A stretch of 64,000 nt of DNA from Photobacterium sp. TY1-4 (GTDB lineage Bacteria; Pseudomonadota; Gammaproteobacteria; Enterobacterales; Vibrionaceae). Of the stretch, positions 11,007 to 21,659 are shown piece after piece; position 1 is the first letter of the stretch; each line of letters starts with the position of its first letter. The translations under genes were made by a program, and so were the position numbers. The notes beneath the pieces were generated by a model. It saw only the letters and a program-made list of their open reading frames with translations. It had not been told where the DNA came from and did no database searches. The stretch is taken from contig NZ_CP099734.1 of assembly GCF_025398175.1 (NCBI RefSeq), forward strand, positions 3,224,001 to 3,288,000, read 5' to 3'.

Positions 11007-11747
11007 TTAGAGCGTCACCATAAAATGAGGATTCAATAATGTTTCCCGATGATAGTTCAGCGGTTCTCCATCCAACTGTTGCACAGTCGCACCCGCACTT
11101 TCAGCGACACATTGTCCTGCCGCAGTATCCCACATCATGGTCGGACCTAAACGCGGGTAGTATTGCGCCCGACCTTCAGCGACCAGACAAAATTTCAATG
11201 AAGAGCCTACTTCTGTCATCTTGTGCTCTCCCAGTTGCTCCAGAAACGCTGCCATATCCGGACTTGGATGAGAACGGCTTCCCACCACGGTCGGCACAGT
11301 CGCTGGCCGAACCTTGATCTGTTCACGTCCTGCTTTGGTCTCCAACCAGGCTTTATGCCCATCCCCCAACCAGGATTTATCCAACGCCGGAGCATGAACA
11401 ACAGCCAATACCGGCTTGCCCTGCTCGATGAGAGCAATGTTGACCGTAAACTCACCGTTCTTACGCAGGAATTCTTTGGTCCCGTCCAGCGGATCCACCA
11501 GCCAGAAACGCTGCCAATGCTGGCGCTCCGGCCACTGGGTATGAGCCGACTCCTCAGATAACACCGGAATCTCCGGAGTTAGTGCTGTCAGTTGCTGAAC
11601 AATAATGGCATTCGCGGCGAGATCCGCCGCCGTGACCGGACTGCTGTCAGCCTTCTCCGAAACTTCAACGTTGGCGTGATAGTGCGCCATGATGGCAGCG
11701 CCGGCTTCTTTGGCGATGTGATAAATCGATTCGAGTAGCGTACTCAC
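11007..11747 (-). CDS. cysQ: 3'(2'),5'-bisphosphate nucleotidase
   Basis: CysQ hydrolyses PAP (3'-phosphoadenosine 5'-phosphate), the by-product of PAPS reduction, to AMP and phosphate, preventing product inhibition. The 246-residue protein belongs to the Mg-dependent, lithium-sensitive inositol monophosphatase superfamily. The metal-binding motif WLVDPLDGTKEF is near residues 81-92, LSEES lies at about 63-67, and WDTAAG is near 206. It is last in the cysG-D-N-transporter-C-Q cluster, 15 bases after cysC. Placing it here couples PAP removal directly to sulfate activation; in E. coli cysQ lies outside the cys operons. Confidence 0.95.
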   Translation of the reverse strand: MSTLLESIYHIAKEAGAAIMAHYHANVEVSEKADSSPVTAADLAANAIIVQQLTALTPEIPVLSEESAHTQWPERQHWQRFWLVDPLDGTKEFLRKNGEFTVNIALIEQGKPVLAVVHAPALDKSWLGDGHKAWLETKAGREQIKVRPATVPTVVGSRSHPSPDMAAFLEQLGEHKMTEVGSSLKFCLVAEGRAQYYPRLGPTMMWDTAAGQCVAESAGATVQQLDGEPLNYHRETLLNPHFMVTL

Positions 11748-11762
11748 CCGCGATGACTCCTT

Positions 11763-12386
11763 TTATTGGCGGATAATCTGACGTTCTTTTAACGACTCCA
11801 GACACAGGTCAACCAGCTCAGTAATAGACGCATCACCAGCCGGTAAGTGGATCTCTGGGCAATCAGGTGCCTGATACTCAGAGTCGATCCCTGTGAACTG
11901 TTTAATTTCACCCGCTCGCGCTTTCTTATACAAGCCTTTGGGATCACGCTTCTCACATTCCGCCAGTGGGGTATCGACAAAAACTTCAAGAAACTCGCCA
12001 GCCGGTAACATATCCCGTACCAGTTGGCGTTCCTGGCGATGGGGTGAAATAAAAGCCGTCAGGACAATCAGCCCGGCGTCGGCCATCAATTTGGCGACTT
12101 CACCAATGCGGCGAATATTTTCCCGGCGATCTTCCGACGAAAAACCTAAATCACGGCACAGACCATGGCGGACATTATCGCCATCCAATAAATATGTGTG
12201 ATAACCCAGTTCAGCCAGACGCTCTTCCAAGGCGCCCGCAATGGTTGATTTCCCGGCACCGCTGAGTCCGGTAAACCACAATACCGCGGGTTGCTGAGAT
12301 TTTTGTTGCGCCCGGCTGGCTTTCGTCACCTGATGGCGATGCCAAACCACGTTTTCATTCTCATGCGGCTCAATGACGGCTGTCAT
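11763..12386 (-). CDS. cysC: Adenylyl-sulfate kinase (APS kinase)
   Basis: CysC phosphorylates APS at the 3' position with ATP to give PAPS. The protein has 207 residues, the normal length. The P-loop is GLSGAGKST near residues 40-48, the segment [16 protein letters not shown] near 68-83 binds APS, and [12 protein letters not shown] follows at about 89-100. It lies between the SLC13 transporter (35 bases) and cysQ (15 bases) and is presumably expressed with the sulfurylase genes under CysB control. Confidence 0.96.
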   Translation of the reverse strand: MTAVIEPHENENVVWHRHQVTKASRAQQKSQQPAVLWFTGLSGAGKSTIAGALEERLAELGYHTYLLDGDNVRHGLCRDLGFSSEDRRENIRRIGEVAKLMADAGLIVLTAFISPHRQERQLVRDMLPAGEFLEVFVDTPLAECEKRDPKGLYKKARAGEIKQFTGIDSEYQAPDCPEIHLPAGDASITELVDLCLESLKERQIIRQ

Positions 12387-12421
12387 AATAAACTCCGTTT
12401 AAACGATGCCAATACATAGCA

Positions 12422-14149
12422 TTAAAAAGGAAAGAGTTGCGGGATTAACGCCAACACCACCACGGAATACACCACAGAAACCGGCAGCCCCACTCGCACA
12501 TAATCTTTCAGTTGATAGTTCCCGACGCTATAGACCAGCAAATTGGTCTGATATCCGTAAGGAGAAATAAAGCTGGCACTGGCGCCGAACAAAATGGCCA
12601 TGATGAACGGCATGGGATCAGCCCCAGAACTAACAGCCAGGCTATAGGCGACCGGGAACGACAGTGCGGCAGCAGCGTTATTGGTCACCAGCTCGGTCAG
12701 AACTAAGGTCAGCAAGTACACCGCGATCAAGGCGCCGTATAACCCCCAGCCATTGAACGAACTCATCAGGAGGCTGCCCATTCGTTCGGACAGGCCACTG
12801 GACATCATCAGTTGGGCGACCGATAAAGCCGAGCCGACAATCACCACAATATCCACAGGAAAACGTCGCCGGATTTCGGCAAACGAGATGATCCCGGTAG
12901 CAACCAGCAGCAGCAGATAAGCAGCCAGGCCATTAATGATCGGCAACACCTGTAACAAGGCCGCGGCAATCACGGTCAAAAAGCCAACCAGCACACTCAG
13001 GCTTTTCGGGCTGTCCAGGCGGGCGCTCGAATCCAGCCCGTTCACCAGCACAAACTCGCGGTTGAGCTGTTGTTTCTTCTCGTGAAATGTTTTCCCCGGT
13101 ACCACCACCAGCGTATCGCCTGCGTGTAACTCGATATTGCCCAGGCCGCCACCCAGACGTTCATGTCCCCGGCGAATCGCCACCACCACAGCATCAAACC
13201 GCTCACGGAAGCGCACACTTTTCAGGGTTTTGCCCCGAATGCCGGCCGAATGACTGACAACCACTTCCATCATCGACTGACCATTCAGGTGGTGCTGGCC
13301 AAACAGGTGCAGGCCATTAATTTCCTGCAACGTGGTGACACTTTCCACATCCCCGCAAAACAACAGGTTGTCGCCGGCCATTAACCGGGTCTCCGGACAG
13401 ACCGGGGCGATGGTTTTCCCATCCCGGATCACTTCGGCCAGAAACAAACGGCGCAGGGCACGCAACCCATTTTCCGCGACGGTTTTTCCGGCCAGCGGCG
13501 ACCCCCCTACAATTTTGGCTTCCAGGAAATACGGCAGATCATCCTGGCTCTGATCATCATAGACCGGCAGCAGGTAACTGAGCGGGATCAACACCGCCAA
13601 GCCGACCACCAAGACGGCCAGCCCAATCGCAGTCGGCGCAAAGAAGCCCAACCCGGGTAACCCGGCATCTTCCACAAAGCTGTTGATGATCAGATTGGTG
13701 GAGGTGCCAATCAAGGTCAGCGTACCGCCGAGTATCGCGGTATACGACAACGGGATCAGCAAGCGTGACGGGGCATGACGCTGATTGCGCTTAACCGCCC
13801 CAATCAGCGACACCACCACCGCCGTGTTATTGGTAAATGACGACAGGAAAGCGGTCGACAGCCCCAGCTTAGCGACGACCGTGGATTGGCCGCCCTGGGA
13901 GATCTGACGCCCAACCCAACTGATCAGGCGTGTTTTCTCCAGGGCAATGGAAACAAGGATCAGCAACACCAGCGTCAACAGTGATGAGTTGGTAAAATTG
14001 CCCGCCAGCGTCGGCAAGTCAATCATCCCGGTCTGAAAACCGACAAACGCCGCCCCGGCAAACAAGTAAGCCGGTTTGATCCGCGTGGTCAGTAAGCAGG
14101 CCACAATCACCATCAACATGGCCAGAACCGTTCCTTGTTCCCAACTCAT
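12422..14149 (-). CDS. SLC13-family permease with TrkA-C (RCK_C) domains, probable sulfate transporter
   Basis: This 575-residue membrane protein has about a dozen predicted helices interrupted by a soluble central region (about residues 200-375). That region contains two TrkA-C-like domains (AKIVGGSPLAGKTV and SHSAGIRGKTLKSVRFRERF). Helices include the SLC13-type TNNTAV and TNNAAAALSFPVA motifs that line the ion and substrate site. Its position between cysN and cysC makes sulfate uptake the likely job (inference). A start at 14149 (MSWEQ) is preferred because the upstream in-frame start at 14191 would overlap cysN; the gap to cysN is then 5 bases. Confidence 0.88.
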   Translation of the reverse strand: MSWEQGTVLAMLMVIVACLLTTRIKPAYLFAGAAFVGFQTGMIDLPTLAGNFTNSSLLTLVLLILVSIALEKTRLISWVGRQISQGGQSTVVAKLGLSTAFLSSFTNNTAVVVSLIGAVKRNQRHAPSRLLIPLSYTAILGGTLTLIGTSTNLIINSFVEDAGLPGLGFFAPTAIGLAVLVVGLAVLIPLSYLLPVYDDQSQDDLPYFLEAKIVGGSPLAGKTVAENGLRALRRLFLAEVIRDGKTIAPVCPETRLMAGDNLLFCGDVESVTTLQEINGLHLFGQHHLNGQSMMEVVVSHSAGIRGKTLKSVRFRERFDAVVVAIRRGHERLGGGLGNIELHAGDTLVVVPGKTFHEKKQQLNREFVLVNGLDSSARLDSPKSLSVLVGFLTVIAAALLQVLPIINGLAAYLLLLVATGIISFAEIRRRFPVDIVVIVGSALSVAQLMMSSGLSERMGSLLMSSFNGWGLYGALIAVYLLTLVLTELVTNNAAAALSFPVAYSLAVSSGADPMPFIMAILFGASASFISPYGYQTNLLVYSVGNYQLKDYVRVGLPVSVVYSVVVLALIPQLFPF

Positions 14150-14154
14150 GCCAT

Positions 14155-15585
14155 TTATCCCAGTAAGTGACGGATGTCTTTCGCTTCCCAATGCGGGAAG
14201 TGCTTGCGGATCAGGGCATTCAATTCCAGTTCGAAAGCACTGAACGACATGCCCTGCGCCTGGCTTGATTCGGCCAGTGCTTCACGCACCATCCCGGCCC
14301 CTACGGTGACATTGGTCAGCCGATCGATCACGATAAAGCCACCGGTATCTGCGCACGCCTGATAGGCGTCGACGGCAATCGCTTCGGTCAGTGCGACTTC
14401 ACACAAGCCAATGCCGTTCAACGGCAGACTCTCAGTCTGGAAGGTCTCCAGGTTATTGATGTCGACTTGGTGGCGGATCGCTTCTACCGTCCCGACCGTT
14501 TTCTTCCCGGCCACTTTAATGTCGTACTGACGCCCAATTTCCAGCGGCGCTTCTGCCATCCAGACGATGTCGGCCAACAGGCGGTTGCTCAATGGCACAT
14601 CTGCATCCGCAGCGACCAGCGTATCGCCACGGCTGATATCAATCTCATCAGTTAATGTCAGGGTGATCGCCTGACCCGGATGGGCTTCCGGCAGATCGCC
14701 ATCAAAGGTGACAATGCGGGCGACCGTGGACGTTTTGCCAGACGGCAACGCTTTCACGGCATCCCCGACTTTCACCACACCAGAAGCCAGCGTCCCGGCA
14801 AAGCCGCGGAAATCCAGATTCGGACGGTTCACATACTGCACCGGGAAGCGCAGCTCACCGGCTTCTTTTTCCTGGCCAATTTCAATCTGCTCCAGAATCG
14901 TCAGCAAGGGCTCACCGTCATACCAAGGCGTCTGCTCACTGGCATCCACCACGTTGTCGCCTTCGAGGGCAGACAGCGGCACCAGCTTGATATCCAGATC
15001 GCTGTTGAGTTTTTCAGCAAACGCCAGGTATTCATCCCGGATTGCCTCAAAGCGGTCCTGTTCAAAACCGACCAAATCCATCTTGTTGATCGCCACCACA
15101 AAATGGCGGATCCCCAGCAGGCTGGCGATATAGGAATGACGACGGGTCTGATCCAACACCCCTTTGCGGGCATCAATCAGGATCACCGCCACATCACAGG
15201 TGGACGCACCGGTGGCCATATTCCGGGTGTACTGCTCATGTCCCGGCGTGTCAGCAATGATGAATTTGCGCTGCTTGGTCGAGAAATAACGATACGCCAC
15301 ATCAATAGTGATCCCTTGCTCACGCTCGGCCTGGAGGCCATCCACCAGCAAAGCGAGATCCGGCCTGTCGCCGGTGGTGCCGACTTTCTGGCTATCAGCA
15401 TGGATCGCGGCCAGCTGATCTTCGTAGATTTGCTGAGAGTCGTGCAGCAGACGGCCAATCAGGGTACTCTTCCCGTCATCCACCGAGCCACAGGTTAAAA
15501 AACGCAGCAGGGATTTGTTCTGGTGCTGGTCAAGATAGGCTTCAATGCCCAGCTCGGCCACTTGTTGTTCAATTACGCTGTTCAT
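14155..15585 (-). CDS. cysN: Sulfate adenylyltransferase subunit 1 (GTPase)
   Basis: CysN couples GTP hydrolysis to APS formation by CysD. It has 476 residues and the EF-Tu-like elongation-factor fold. G1 is GSVDDGKST (near 33-41), G3 DTPGHEQY (near 112), G4 NKMD (near 167), followed by two beta-barrel domains. It lies 10 bases after cysD. Unlike some proteobacterial homologues it is not fused to APS kinase, which is separate here (cysC). Confidence 0.96.
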   Translation of the reverse strand: MNSVIEQQVAELGIEAYLDQHQNKSLLRFLTCGSVDDGKSTLIGRLLHDSQQIYEDQLAAIHADSQKVGTTGDRPDLALLVDGLQAEREQGITIDVAYRYFSTKQRKFIIADTPGHEQYTRNMATGASTCDVAVILIDARKGVLDQTRRHSYIASLLGIRHFVVAINKMDLVGFEQDRFEAIRDEYLAFAEKLNSDLDIKLVPLSALEGDNVVDASEQTPWYDGEPLLTILEQIEIGQEKEAGELRFPVQYVNRPNLDFRGFAGTLASGVVKVGDAVKALPSGKTSTVARIVTFDGDLPEAHPGQAITLTLTDEIDISRGDTLVAADADVPLSNRLLADIVWMAEAPLEIGRQYDIKVAGKKTVGTVEAIRHQVDINNLETFQTESLPLNGIGLCEVALTEAIAVDAYQACADTGGFIVIDRLTNVTVGAGMVREALAESSQAQGMSFSAFELELNALIRKHFPHWEAKDIRHLLG

Positions 15586-15595
15586 TGTGCTCTCC

Positions 15596-16504
15596 TTAGA
15601 AGTAACCCTGGCGTTTTTTCAATTCCATCGAGCCGGACTGATCGTGGTCAATCGCCCGCCCCTGGCGTTCACTGGAAGTCGCCACCAGCATCTCTTCAAT
15701 AATCCCCGGCAACGTATCGGCTTCCGATTCAATGGCGCCGGTCAGCGGATAACAGCCCAGGGTGCGGAAACGCACACTCTTTTGCTCAATCGTCTCGCCC
15801 GGCTGCAGTTCCATCCGATCGTCATCGACCATGATCAGCATGCCGTCACGCTCAACCACCGGCCGAACCGCAGAAAGGTACAGCGGCACAATTTCGATCC
15901 CTTCCAGATAGATGTATTGCCAGATATCCAGCTCAGTCCAGTTCGACAGCGGGAACACGCGAATGCTCTCGCCTTTATTAATTTGGCCGTTATAGGTTTT
16001 CCACAGCTCCGGCCGCTGGTTCTTCGGATCCCAGGTGTGGTTTTTATCGCGGAACGAGTACACCCGCTCTTTGGCGCGGGATTTCTCTTCATCCCGGCGG
16101 GCCCCACCGAATGCGGCGTCAAAGCCATACTTGTTCAGCGCCTGCTTCAGGCCCTGGGTTTTCATAATATCGGTGTGTTTGGAAGAGCCGTGTTTGAACG
16201 GGCTGATCCCCATGGCCAGGCCTTCCGGGTTTTTATGGACCAGCAATTCAAAACCGTATTTTTCCGCCGTGCGATCCCGGAATTCGATCATCTCGCGGAA
16301 TTTCCAGTCGGTGTCCACATGCAACAGCGGGAACGGAATTTTGCCCGGATAGAACGCCTTGCGCGCCAGGTGCAGCATCACCGATGAATCTTTCCCGATG
16401 GAATACATCATCACGGGGTTGTCGAACTCAGCAGCCACTTCGCGGATGATATGAATACTCTCCGCTTCCAGCTGCTTGAGATGGGTTAATCGTTTCGGGT
16501 CCAT
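15596..16504 (-). CDS. cysD: Sulfate adenylyltransferase subunit 2
   Basis: CysD is the catalytic ATP-pyrophosphatase subunit that adenylates sulfate to APS in a heterodimer with CysN. The 302-residue length equals that of E. coli. The PP-loop is [18 protein letters not shown] near residues 34-51, and the C-terminus [11 protein letters not shown] is characteristic of the family. The start MDPKRL at 16504 is chosen because GGAGAG lies just upstream; an in-frame ATG at 16516 is less likely. It follows cysG by 13 bases. Confidence 0.96.
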   Translation of the reverse strand: MDPKRLTHLKQLEAESIHIIREVAAEFDNPVMMYSIGKDSSVMLHLARKAFYPGKIPFPLLHVDTDWKFREMIEFRDRTAEKYGFELLVHKNPEGLAMGISPFKHGSSKHTDIMKTQGLKQALNKYGFDAAFGGARRDEEKSRAKERVYSFRDKNHTWDPKNQRPELWKTYNGQINKGESIRVFPLSNWTELDIWQYIYLEGIEIVPLYLSAVRPVVERDGMLIMVDDDRMELQPGETIEQKSVRFRTLGCYPLTGAIESEADTLPGIIEEMLVATSSERQGRAIDHDQSGSMELKKRQGYF

Positions 16505-16517
16505 CACTCTCTCCATT

Positions 16518-17924
16518 CTATGCCAGCTTGACCACAGCAGGCTGCTGAGGCTGTTCCTGCTTGCCGAACCAATGTAATTTTTCTGATAAGGTCACCACTT
16601 CACCCACTACAATCAGGGATGGGGAAGCCGCCTGCTCTGCCAGTGTGGCCAGCTCACTGAGCTGACCTTTCAAAACTTTCTGGGTTGCCTGGGTGCCGCG
16701 CTCGATAATCGCAATCGGCGTCTCTGCGGCGCGGCCATGGGTCAACAATTGCTGCTGAATATGACTCGATTTCATCAGCCCCATGTAAATCACCAGGGTT
16801 TGCTTGCCGCGGGCCAGCGTTGACCAGTCCAGCTGATCGCTGCCCGGCTTCAGGTGACCGGTAATAAACATCGCCGTTTGGGCGTAATCACGATGGGTCA
16901 GCGGGATCCCGGCATACGCCGTGGCTCCGGCTGCCGCCGTGATCCCCGGGACCACCTGAAACGGGATCCCGGCATCAAACAGCACTTCCAGCTCTTCGCC
17001 GCCGCGGCCGAAGACAAACGGATCACCGCCTTTCAGGCGCACCACCCGCTTGCCCTGCTCGGCATACTTGACGATCAGTTGGTTAGTCTCTTCCTGCGGC
17101 ACACTGTGGAAGCCGGCTTTTTTGCCGACACAAACCAATTCTGCATCCCGGCGCACCAGATCCATCACTTCATCGGAGACCAGGTAGTCGTACAGCACCA
17201 CGTCTGCCTGCTGCATCAGCTGCAGCGCCCGCAGGGTAAGCAACCCGGGATCGCCCGGGCCGGCACCAATCAGGGCCACCTGGCCTTGCGGCGAAACCTG
17301 CCGCGACAGCGCTTCCAGCTCTTGCTCAGCCGCCTGTGCCTGACCGGCTGCAACCAGCTCAGCAAAACGCCCACCGAAGGCCTGCTCCCAGAACATGCGG
17401 CGACCGGTCAGGGTCGTCACGGTGTCAGACAGACGCTTGCGAAAACGTCCAGCGATGGTCGCCATCTGACCCAGGTGTGCCGGCAGCAGCGCTTCGAGTT
17501 TCTCCCGCAGCAAGCGGGCCAGGACCGGCGCTTTGCCGGAAGAAGAAATCGCGACGATGATCGGCGAGCGATCAACGATAGAAGGGACAATGAAACTGCA
17601 GCGCTGGGTATCATCCACCACATTCACCATCACCTGGCGCTGGTTGGCCGACTGGTACACCAGTGCATTAACGGCTTTCCGATCAGTGGCGGCAATCGCC
17701 AGGAAGATGCCGTCCAGATGCGACGGCTCAAAGGTGTCAGCCAGGTGCGTCACCTGCTCCTGTTGAATCGCCTGTTGAAATTCCGGATTCAGTGCAGGGG
17801 CGATCACCCGGACATCTGCACCAGCCTTTAATAATAAGCGGGTTTTGCGCCATGCAACTTCACCGCCGCCGACCACCAGGCAAGGCCGTCGCTTCAAGTC
17901 TGCAAAAATTGGCAAGTAATCCAT
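16518..17924 (-). CDS. cysG: Siroheme synthase (uroporphyrinogen methyltransferase/precorrin-2 dehydrogenase/ferrochelatase)
   Basis: CysG makes siroheme, the cofactor of the sulfite reductase encoded by cysI in this window. The 468-residue protein is the trifunctional fusion. The N-terminal dehydrogenase/chelatase has the NAD-binding site [16 protein letters not shown] (about 17-32). The C-terminal SAM methyltransferase starts near residue 214 with [14 protein letters not shown], and has [16 protein letters not shown] near 298. It is the first gene of the cys cluster, so transcription probably starts in the 400-base gap upstream. Confidence 0.95.
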   Translation of the reverse strand: MDYLPIFADLKRRPCLVVGGGEVAWRKTRLLLKAGADVRVIAPALNPEFQQAIQQEQVTHLADTFEPSHLDGIFLAIAATDRKAVNALVYQSANQRQVMVNVVDDTQRCSFIVPSIVDRSPIIVAISSSGKAPVLARLLREKLEALLPAHLGQMATIAGRFRKRLSDTVTTLTGRRMFWEQAFGGRFAELVAAGQAQAAEQELEALSRQVSPQGQVALIGAGPGDPGLLTLRALQLMQQADVVLYDYLVSDEVMDLVRRDAELVCVGKKAGFHSVPQEETNQLIVKYAEQGKRVVRLKGGDPFVFGRGGEELEVLFDAGIPFQVVPGITAAAGATAYAGIPLTHRDYAQTAMFITGHLKPGSDQLDWSTLARGKQTLVIYMGLMKSSHIQQQLLTHGRAAETPIAIIERGTQATQKVLKGQLSELATLAEQAASPSLIVVGEVVTLSEKLHWFGKQEQPQQPAVVKLA

Positions 17925-17982
17925 GTCCTGCGCCCTCTGTACTGATAACTCTCAGCACTATAGACGGGGCAAGATATTACCT

Positions 17983-17998
17983 GAAATTCTAAAATTTC
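17983..17998 (-). promoter_or_regulatory. AT-rich palindrome upstream of cysG, candidate regulator site
   Basis: GAAATTCTAAAATTTC is an inverted repeat with 6-bp arms (GAAATT/AATTTC), 59 bases before cysG in an AT-rich block. CysB sites are AT-rich and poorly conserved, so assigning it to CysB is a guess from context. The rest of the 17925-18335 gap holds a weak plus-strand hairpin near 18208-18232 (AACCAG/CTGGTT) and presumably the cpdB promoter, which I cannot place with confidence. Confidence 0.35.
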
Positions 17999-18335
17999 AT
18001 TTTTTATTCCAAAAAGTTTGAGATTGGTCAACGTCGAACGAAAAGCAGACTGCGTGTGCAAAGATGGGGGGATCAGGTAGGTTCTGCGCCTGATTTGATT
18101 CATTTAACACCAGTTCCCTCCTTGATGATAGGTCGTTTGGACTTATGTTATGCCATTTTCATCTGATGTACCGAACACCGCCGCTTGAAAAACATTGCCT
18201 GCTTAACCAGTCAAGGGGGCTGGTTTCCTTTAAATATGAGACCCCGGACACAATATGCCTCCCCTTTCACGTTACGATCATCATTCTTTTGGTACGTTAA
18301 GCACGCTTTGACAACTCACTGTTCCGGAGAAACTC

Positions 18336-20294
18336 ATGAAATTACCTGTCAAGCCATTGTCTGTTGCAGTTCTGGGCGGCTTACTGGCCCTGGCCGGCCC
18401 GGCGACCGCCGAAACGATCAAGCTACGGATCCTGGAAACCACTGATATCCATACCAATGTCATGGATTATGACTATTACAAGGATAAACCGACGCTGAAA
18501 ACCGGTCTGGTTCGAACCGCGACGCTGGTCAAACAGGCCCGTGCCGAAGTCACCAACAGCATTCTGGTGGATAACGGCGATCTGCTTCAGGGCAGCCCGA
18601 TGGGGGATTACATGGCCGCGAAGGGGATCAGCGCCGGTGAAGTCCACCCGGTCTACAAGGCGATGAACCAACTCGATTATGATGTTGCCAACCTGGGGAA
18701 TCACGAGTTTAACTACGGCCTCGACTTCCTCAAGAAATCGCTTGATGGCGCGGCGTTCCCATATATCAACGCCAATGTGATTGATTTGAAAACCGGTGAG
18801 AACCTGTTTACGCCATACCTGATCAAAACGCACCGGTTCCAGGATACCGATGGCCAAACCCACGATGTCAAAGTCGGTTATATCGGCTTTGTGCCGCCGC
18901 AAATCATGATTTGGGACAAGACGAACCTGGAAGGCAAAGTCAAAGCGCTGGATATCAAGCAGGCGGCGGAGAAATTTGTCCCGCAAATGAAAACGGAAGG
19001 GGCCGATATCATCGTGGCGATCCCGCACTCCGGCGTCTCTGCCGACCCGTATAAAGTGATGGCGGAAAACTCGGTCTACTATCTCACCCAAGTCGAGGGG
19101 ATTAATGCCATTGCCTTCGGCCACTCTCACGCAGTCTTCCCGAGCAAAGCCTTTGCCAACCTGCCGAATACGGATATCGACAAAGGCACCATCAACGGCG
19201 TTGCGGCCGTCATGCCGGGCCGCTGGGGCGATCACCTCGGGGTCATGGATCTGGTGCTGGAGAAAACCGCTGACGGCTGGAGTGTTGCCGGCGCCCAAAC
19301 CGAAGCCCGCCCGATCTACGATAAATATGAGAAAAAATCTCTGGTCGATGCCGATGCCAAGCTTGTGGCCGCCGTTGCGGACGATCACAAGGCAACCCGG
19401 ACCTTCGTCAATCAGCCGATTGGCAAAGCCAGCGATGTGATGTACAGCTACCTGGCCCTGGTGCAGGATGATCCGACGGTCCAAATCGTTAACCTGGCTC
19501 AGAAAGATTATGTCGAGCGCTTTATCCAGGGCGATCCGGACCTGGACGGGATCCCGGTCCTGTCTGCGGCAGCGCCGTTCAAAGCCGGTGGCCGGGCCAA
19601 CGATCCGGCCAACTACACCGAAGTTGAAGCCGGTCAGCTGACATTCCGCAACGCCGCCGACCTGTACCTGTACCCGAACACCCTGGTGGCACTGAAAGTC
19701 ACCGGCAAGGAAGTGAAAGAGTGGCTGGAGTGCTCCGCGGCCCAGTTCAACCAAATCAACCTCAACAGCGACCAGCCCCAACGGCTGATCAACTGGGACG
19801 GTTTCCGCACCTATAACTTTGATGTCATTGATGGGGTGCAGTACCAGATTGATGTGTCGCAACCCGCGCGCTACGACGGCGACTGTAAGCTGATCAATGA
19901 ACAGGCCTCGCGTATCCGTGAGCTGACCTTCAACGGCAAGCCGGTGGATCCGCAGCAGCCCTTCCTGATCGCGACCAACAATTACCGCGCCTACGGGGCA
20001 AAATTTGCCGGGACCGGCGATGCCTTTATTGCCTTTGCAGCCCCGGATGAAAATCGCACCGTACTGGCCGTCTACATCAGCCGGATCAGCAAGTCAGAAG
20101 GTCAGGTCGTGCCGAAAGCAGACAACAATTGGCGCTTTGCGCCGCTCCAGAGCAAGCAGCCGCTGGATATCCGCTTCGAAACCTCACCGAGTGACAAAGC
20201 GGCGGCCTTTATTGAGGCCAACCGTCAGTATCCAATGACACAGGTAGCGACTGACAAAATCGGCTTTGCCGTATACCGGATCGATCTCCGGTAA
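18336..20294 (+). CDS. cpdB: Periplasmic 2',3'-cyclic-nucleotide 2'-phosphodiesterase/3'-nucleotidase
   Basis: CpdB hydrolyses 2',3'-cyclic nucleotides and 3'-nucleotides in the periplasm, salvaging nucleosides and phosphate. The protein has 652 residues with a signal peptide ending near PATA-ETI (about residue 26). The metallophosphatase motifs are in order: [16 protein letters not shown] (about 36), [10 protein letters not shown] (about 79), [10 protein letters not shown] (about 119), IPHSG (about 230), GHSHAVF (about 262). A 5'-nucleotidase C-terminal domain follows from about residue 365. It is monocistronic with its own terminator and is divergent from cysG. Confidence 0.95.
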   Translation: MKLPVKPLSVAVLGGLLALAGPATAETIKLRILETTDIHTNVMDYDYYKDKPTLKTGLVRTATLVKQARAEVTNSILVDNGDLLQGSPMGDYMAAKGISAGEVHPVYKAMNQLDYDVANLGNHEFNYGLDFLKKSLDGAAFPYINANVIDLKTGENLFTPYLIKTHRFQDTDGQTHDVKVGYIGFVPPQIMIWDKTNLEGKVKALDIKQAAEKFVPQMKTEGADIIVAIPHSGVSADPYKVMAENSVYYLTQVEGINAIAFGHSHAVFPSKAFANLPNTDIDKGTINGVAAVMPGRWGDHLGVMDLVLEKTADGWSVAGAQTEARPIYDKYEKKSLVDADAKLVAAVADDHKATRTFVNQPIGKASDVMYSYLALVQDDPTVQIVNLAQKDYVERFIQGDPDLDGIPVLSAAAPFKAGGRANDPANYTEVEAGQLTFRNAADLYLYPNTLVALKVTGKEVKEWLECSAAQFNQINLNSDQPQRLINWDGFRTYNFDVIDGVQYQIDVSQPARYDGDCKLINEQASRIRELTFNGKPVDPQQPFLIATNNYRAYGAKFAGTGDAFIAFAAPDENRTVLAVYISRISKSEGQVVPKADNNWRFAPLQSKQPLDIRFETSPSDKAAAFIEANRQYPMTQVATDKIGFAVYRIDLR

Positions 20295-20324
20295 CACGGG
20301 TCGCACACCGCAATGCTTTCTCAT

Positions 20325-20351
20325 ACCGCAGCCTGGCTGCGGTTTTTTTTT
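20325..20351 (+). terminator. Intrinsic terminator of cpdB
   Basis: The hairpin CCGCAGCC-TGGCTGCGG is followed by nine T, 31 bases after the cpdB stop. Confidence 0.9.
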
Positions 20352-20389
20352 GCTATGATGCAGGGGGATATTTCGCCAAGAGCCTCAAG

Positions 20390-20959
20390 ATGCACGACGA
20401 ACTACAACATTTTCTCAGCCAGTTGGGCGCCTCTCCGGCTGCCGTGACGCAAGCCCTGGCCGCAGCCGAGCCAATGGAGCTGCCAACCCGCCACATCCTG
20501 CTCAACCAGGGAGAATCCCCGACCCACGGCTATTTTCTGCTGGAAGGCATTTGCCATGCCTGTTATCTGACCGAGGCAGGCAAACAATACAGTAAAGAGT
20601 TTTACTGGGATCAGGATGTCCTGCTCGGGTTTGAAAGCCTGCTGAGCGAACAACCGTCGCCGTACCTGCTGGAAACCCTCTCGGCCAGCCGCCTGCTGGC
20701 CCTGCCGCTGAGTCTGTTCCGCACCTGGCGGGATGAAGGCGAGCCCCTGTTCACCCGCCAGCTGGAAAGACAGTTGCTGTTCAAAGAGCAAAAAGAACGC
20801 TTTATGCTGATGCACACGCCCGGGGAGCGCTACCGGCTGTTCAGCAGCAGCTTCCCGGAACTCATGTCCCGGGTAACGGATTATCAAATCGCCTCTTATT
20901 TGGGGATCAACCCCAGTAGTCTGAGCCGACTCAAACAACGCCTGAATCAAGAGACGTAA
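20390..20959 (+). CDS. Crp/Fnr-family transcriptional regulator
   Basis: This 189-residue protein has an N-terminal cyclic-nucleotide-binding-type beta roll (about 10-115, with LLNQGESPTHGYFLLEGICH) and a short C-terminal helix-turn-helix (about 160-187, TDYQIASYLGINPSSLSRLKQRL). There is no CRP-type cAMP arginine motif and no Fnr cysteine cluster, so the ligand is unknown. The proportions match the small Crp-like regulators that control single neighbouring genes. It sits alone between cpdB and elaA; its target cannot be read here. Confidence 0.8.
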   Translation: MHDELQHFLSQLGASPAAVTQALAAAEPMELPTRHILLNQGESPTHGYFLLEGICHACYLTEAGKQYSKEFYWDQDVLLGFESLLSEQPSPYLLETLSASRLLALPLSLFRTWRDEGEPLFTRQLERQLLFKEQKERFMLMHTPGERYRLFSSSFPELMSRVTDYQIASYLGINPSSLSRLKQRLNQET

Positions 20960-21145
20960 CCGGCAGGGCTCCGCCCTTCCCCCGATCGGCGCATACAATC
21001 ATTCCGAGGGAGTAGCTTAACCTTGGGTAATGTCCGGGCGCACCGGATCTGTTAGGGTAACCGTTGTAACCTCATGCCCGGCGTATTCAACCCAGGTCTC
21101 ACCGAAGAAAAGAACACCCCAGGGCCCAGCGCCAAGGAGAAAACG

Positions 21146-21610
21146 ATGCAATGGCAATGCCTGACCTTTGAACAACTGTCGAACCACCAGCTTTATGAAC
21201 TCCTCAAACTCAGGGTGGATGTGTTTGTGGTCGAACAACACTGCCCCTACCCGGAGCTGGATAATAAAGACCTGCTTCCGCAAACCCGTCATTTACTGGG
21301 CTACCAACAAGGTCAACTGGCTGCATACCTGCGACTCCTGGCACCGGGCAGCACCTACCCGAATGCGAGCATCGGCCGGGTGTTGACCGCCGATTTCGCC
21401 CGCGGCCATGGGGCCGGTCATGCCCTGCTGATAGAAGGATTAGCACGCGCTGAGCAGCTGTGGCCGGATCACAGCCTGGATATTGGCGCCCAGTCGCATT
21501 TGCAGCCTTATTACCGCCGCTACGGTTTTGAGCCGATTTCTGAAGAATATCTGGAAGATGGGATCCCGCATATCGACATGCGACTGCGTAAAGGAAAAGT
21601 TTTTGACTGA
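21146..21610 (+). CDS. elaA: GNAT-family N-acetyltransferase, ElaA type
   Basis: This 154-residue acetyltransferase has the ElaA pattern: LLKLRVDVFVVEQHCPYPELD (about 20-40) and the acetyl-CoA loop IGRVLTADFARGHGAGHALL (about 77-96). It has LQPYYRRYGFEPISEEYLEDGIPHIDM near the C-terminus. The substrate is unknown. The start at 21146 is chosen because AAGGAG lies 7 bases upstream; the open frame extends further without a start that has an RBS. It is probably monocistronic. Confidence 0.88.
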   Translation: MQWQCLTFEQLSNHQLYELLKLRVDVFVVEQHCPYPELDNKDLLPQTRHLLGYQQGQLAAYLRLLAPGSTYPNASIGRVLTADFARGHGAGHALLIEGLARAEQLWPDHSLDIGAQSHLQPYYRRYGFEPISEEYLEDGIPHIDMRLRKGKVFD

Positions 21611-21659
21611 CAGGCTAACCGCCCCTCCCCGGATGCACGTCCGGGGAAGGACAATATGA

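Noticed and set aside
18423..19862. 479-codon open frame on the minus strand opposite cpdB
   Set aside because: It lies fully antisense to a well-supported gene, has no RBS or recognisable domain, and its open length is a product of the GC-rich codon use of cpdB.
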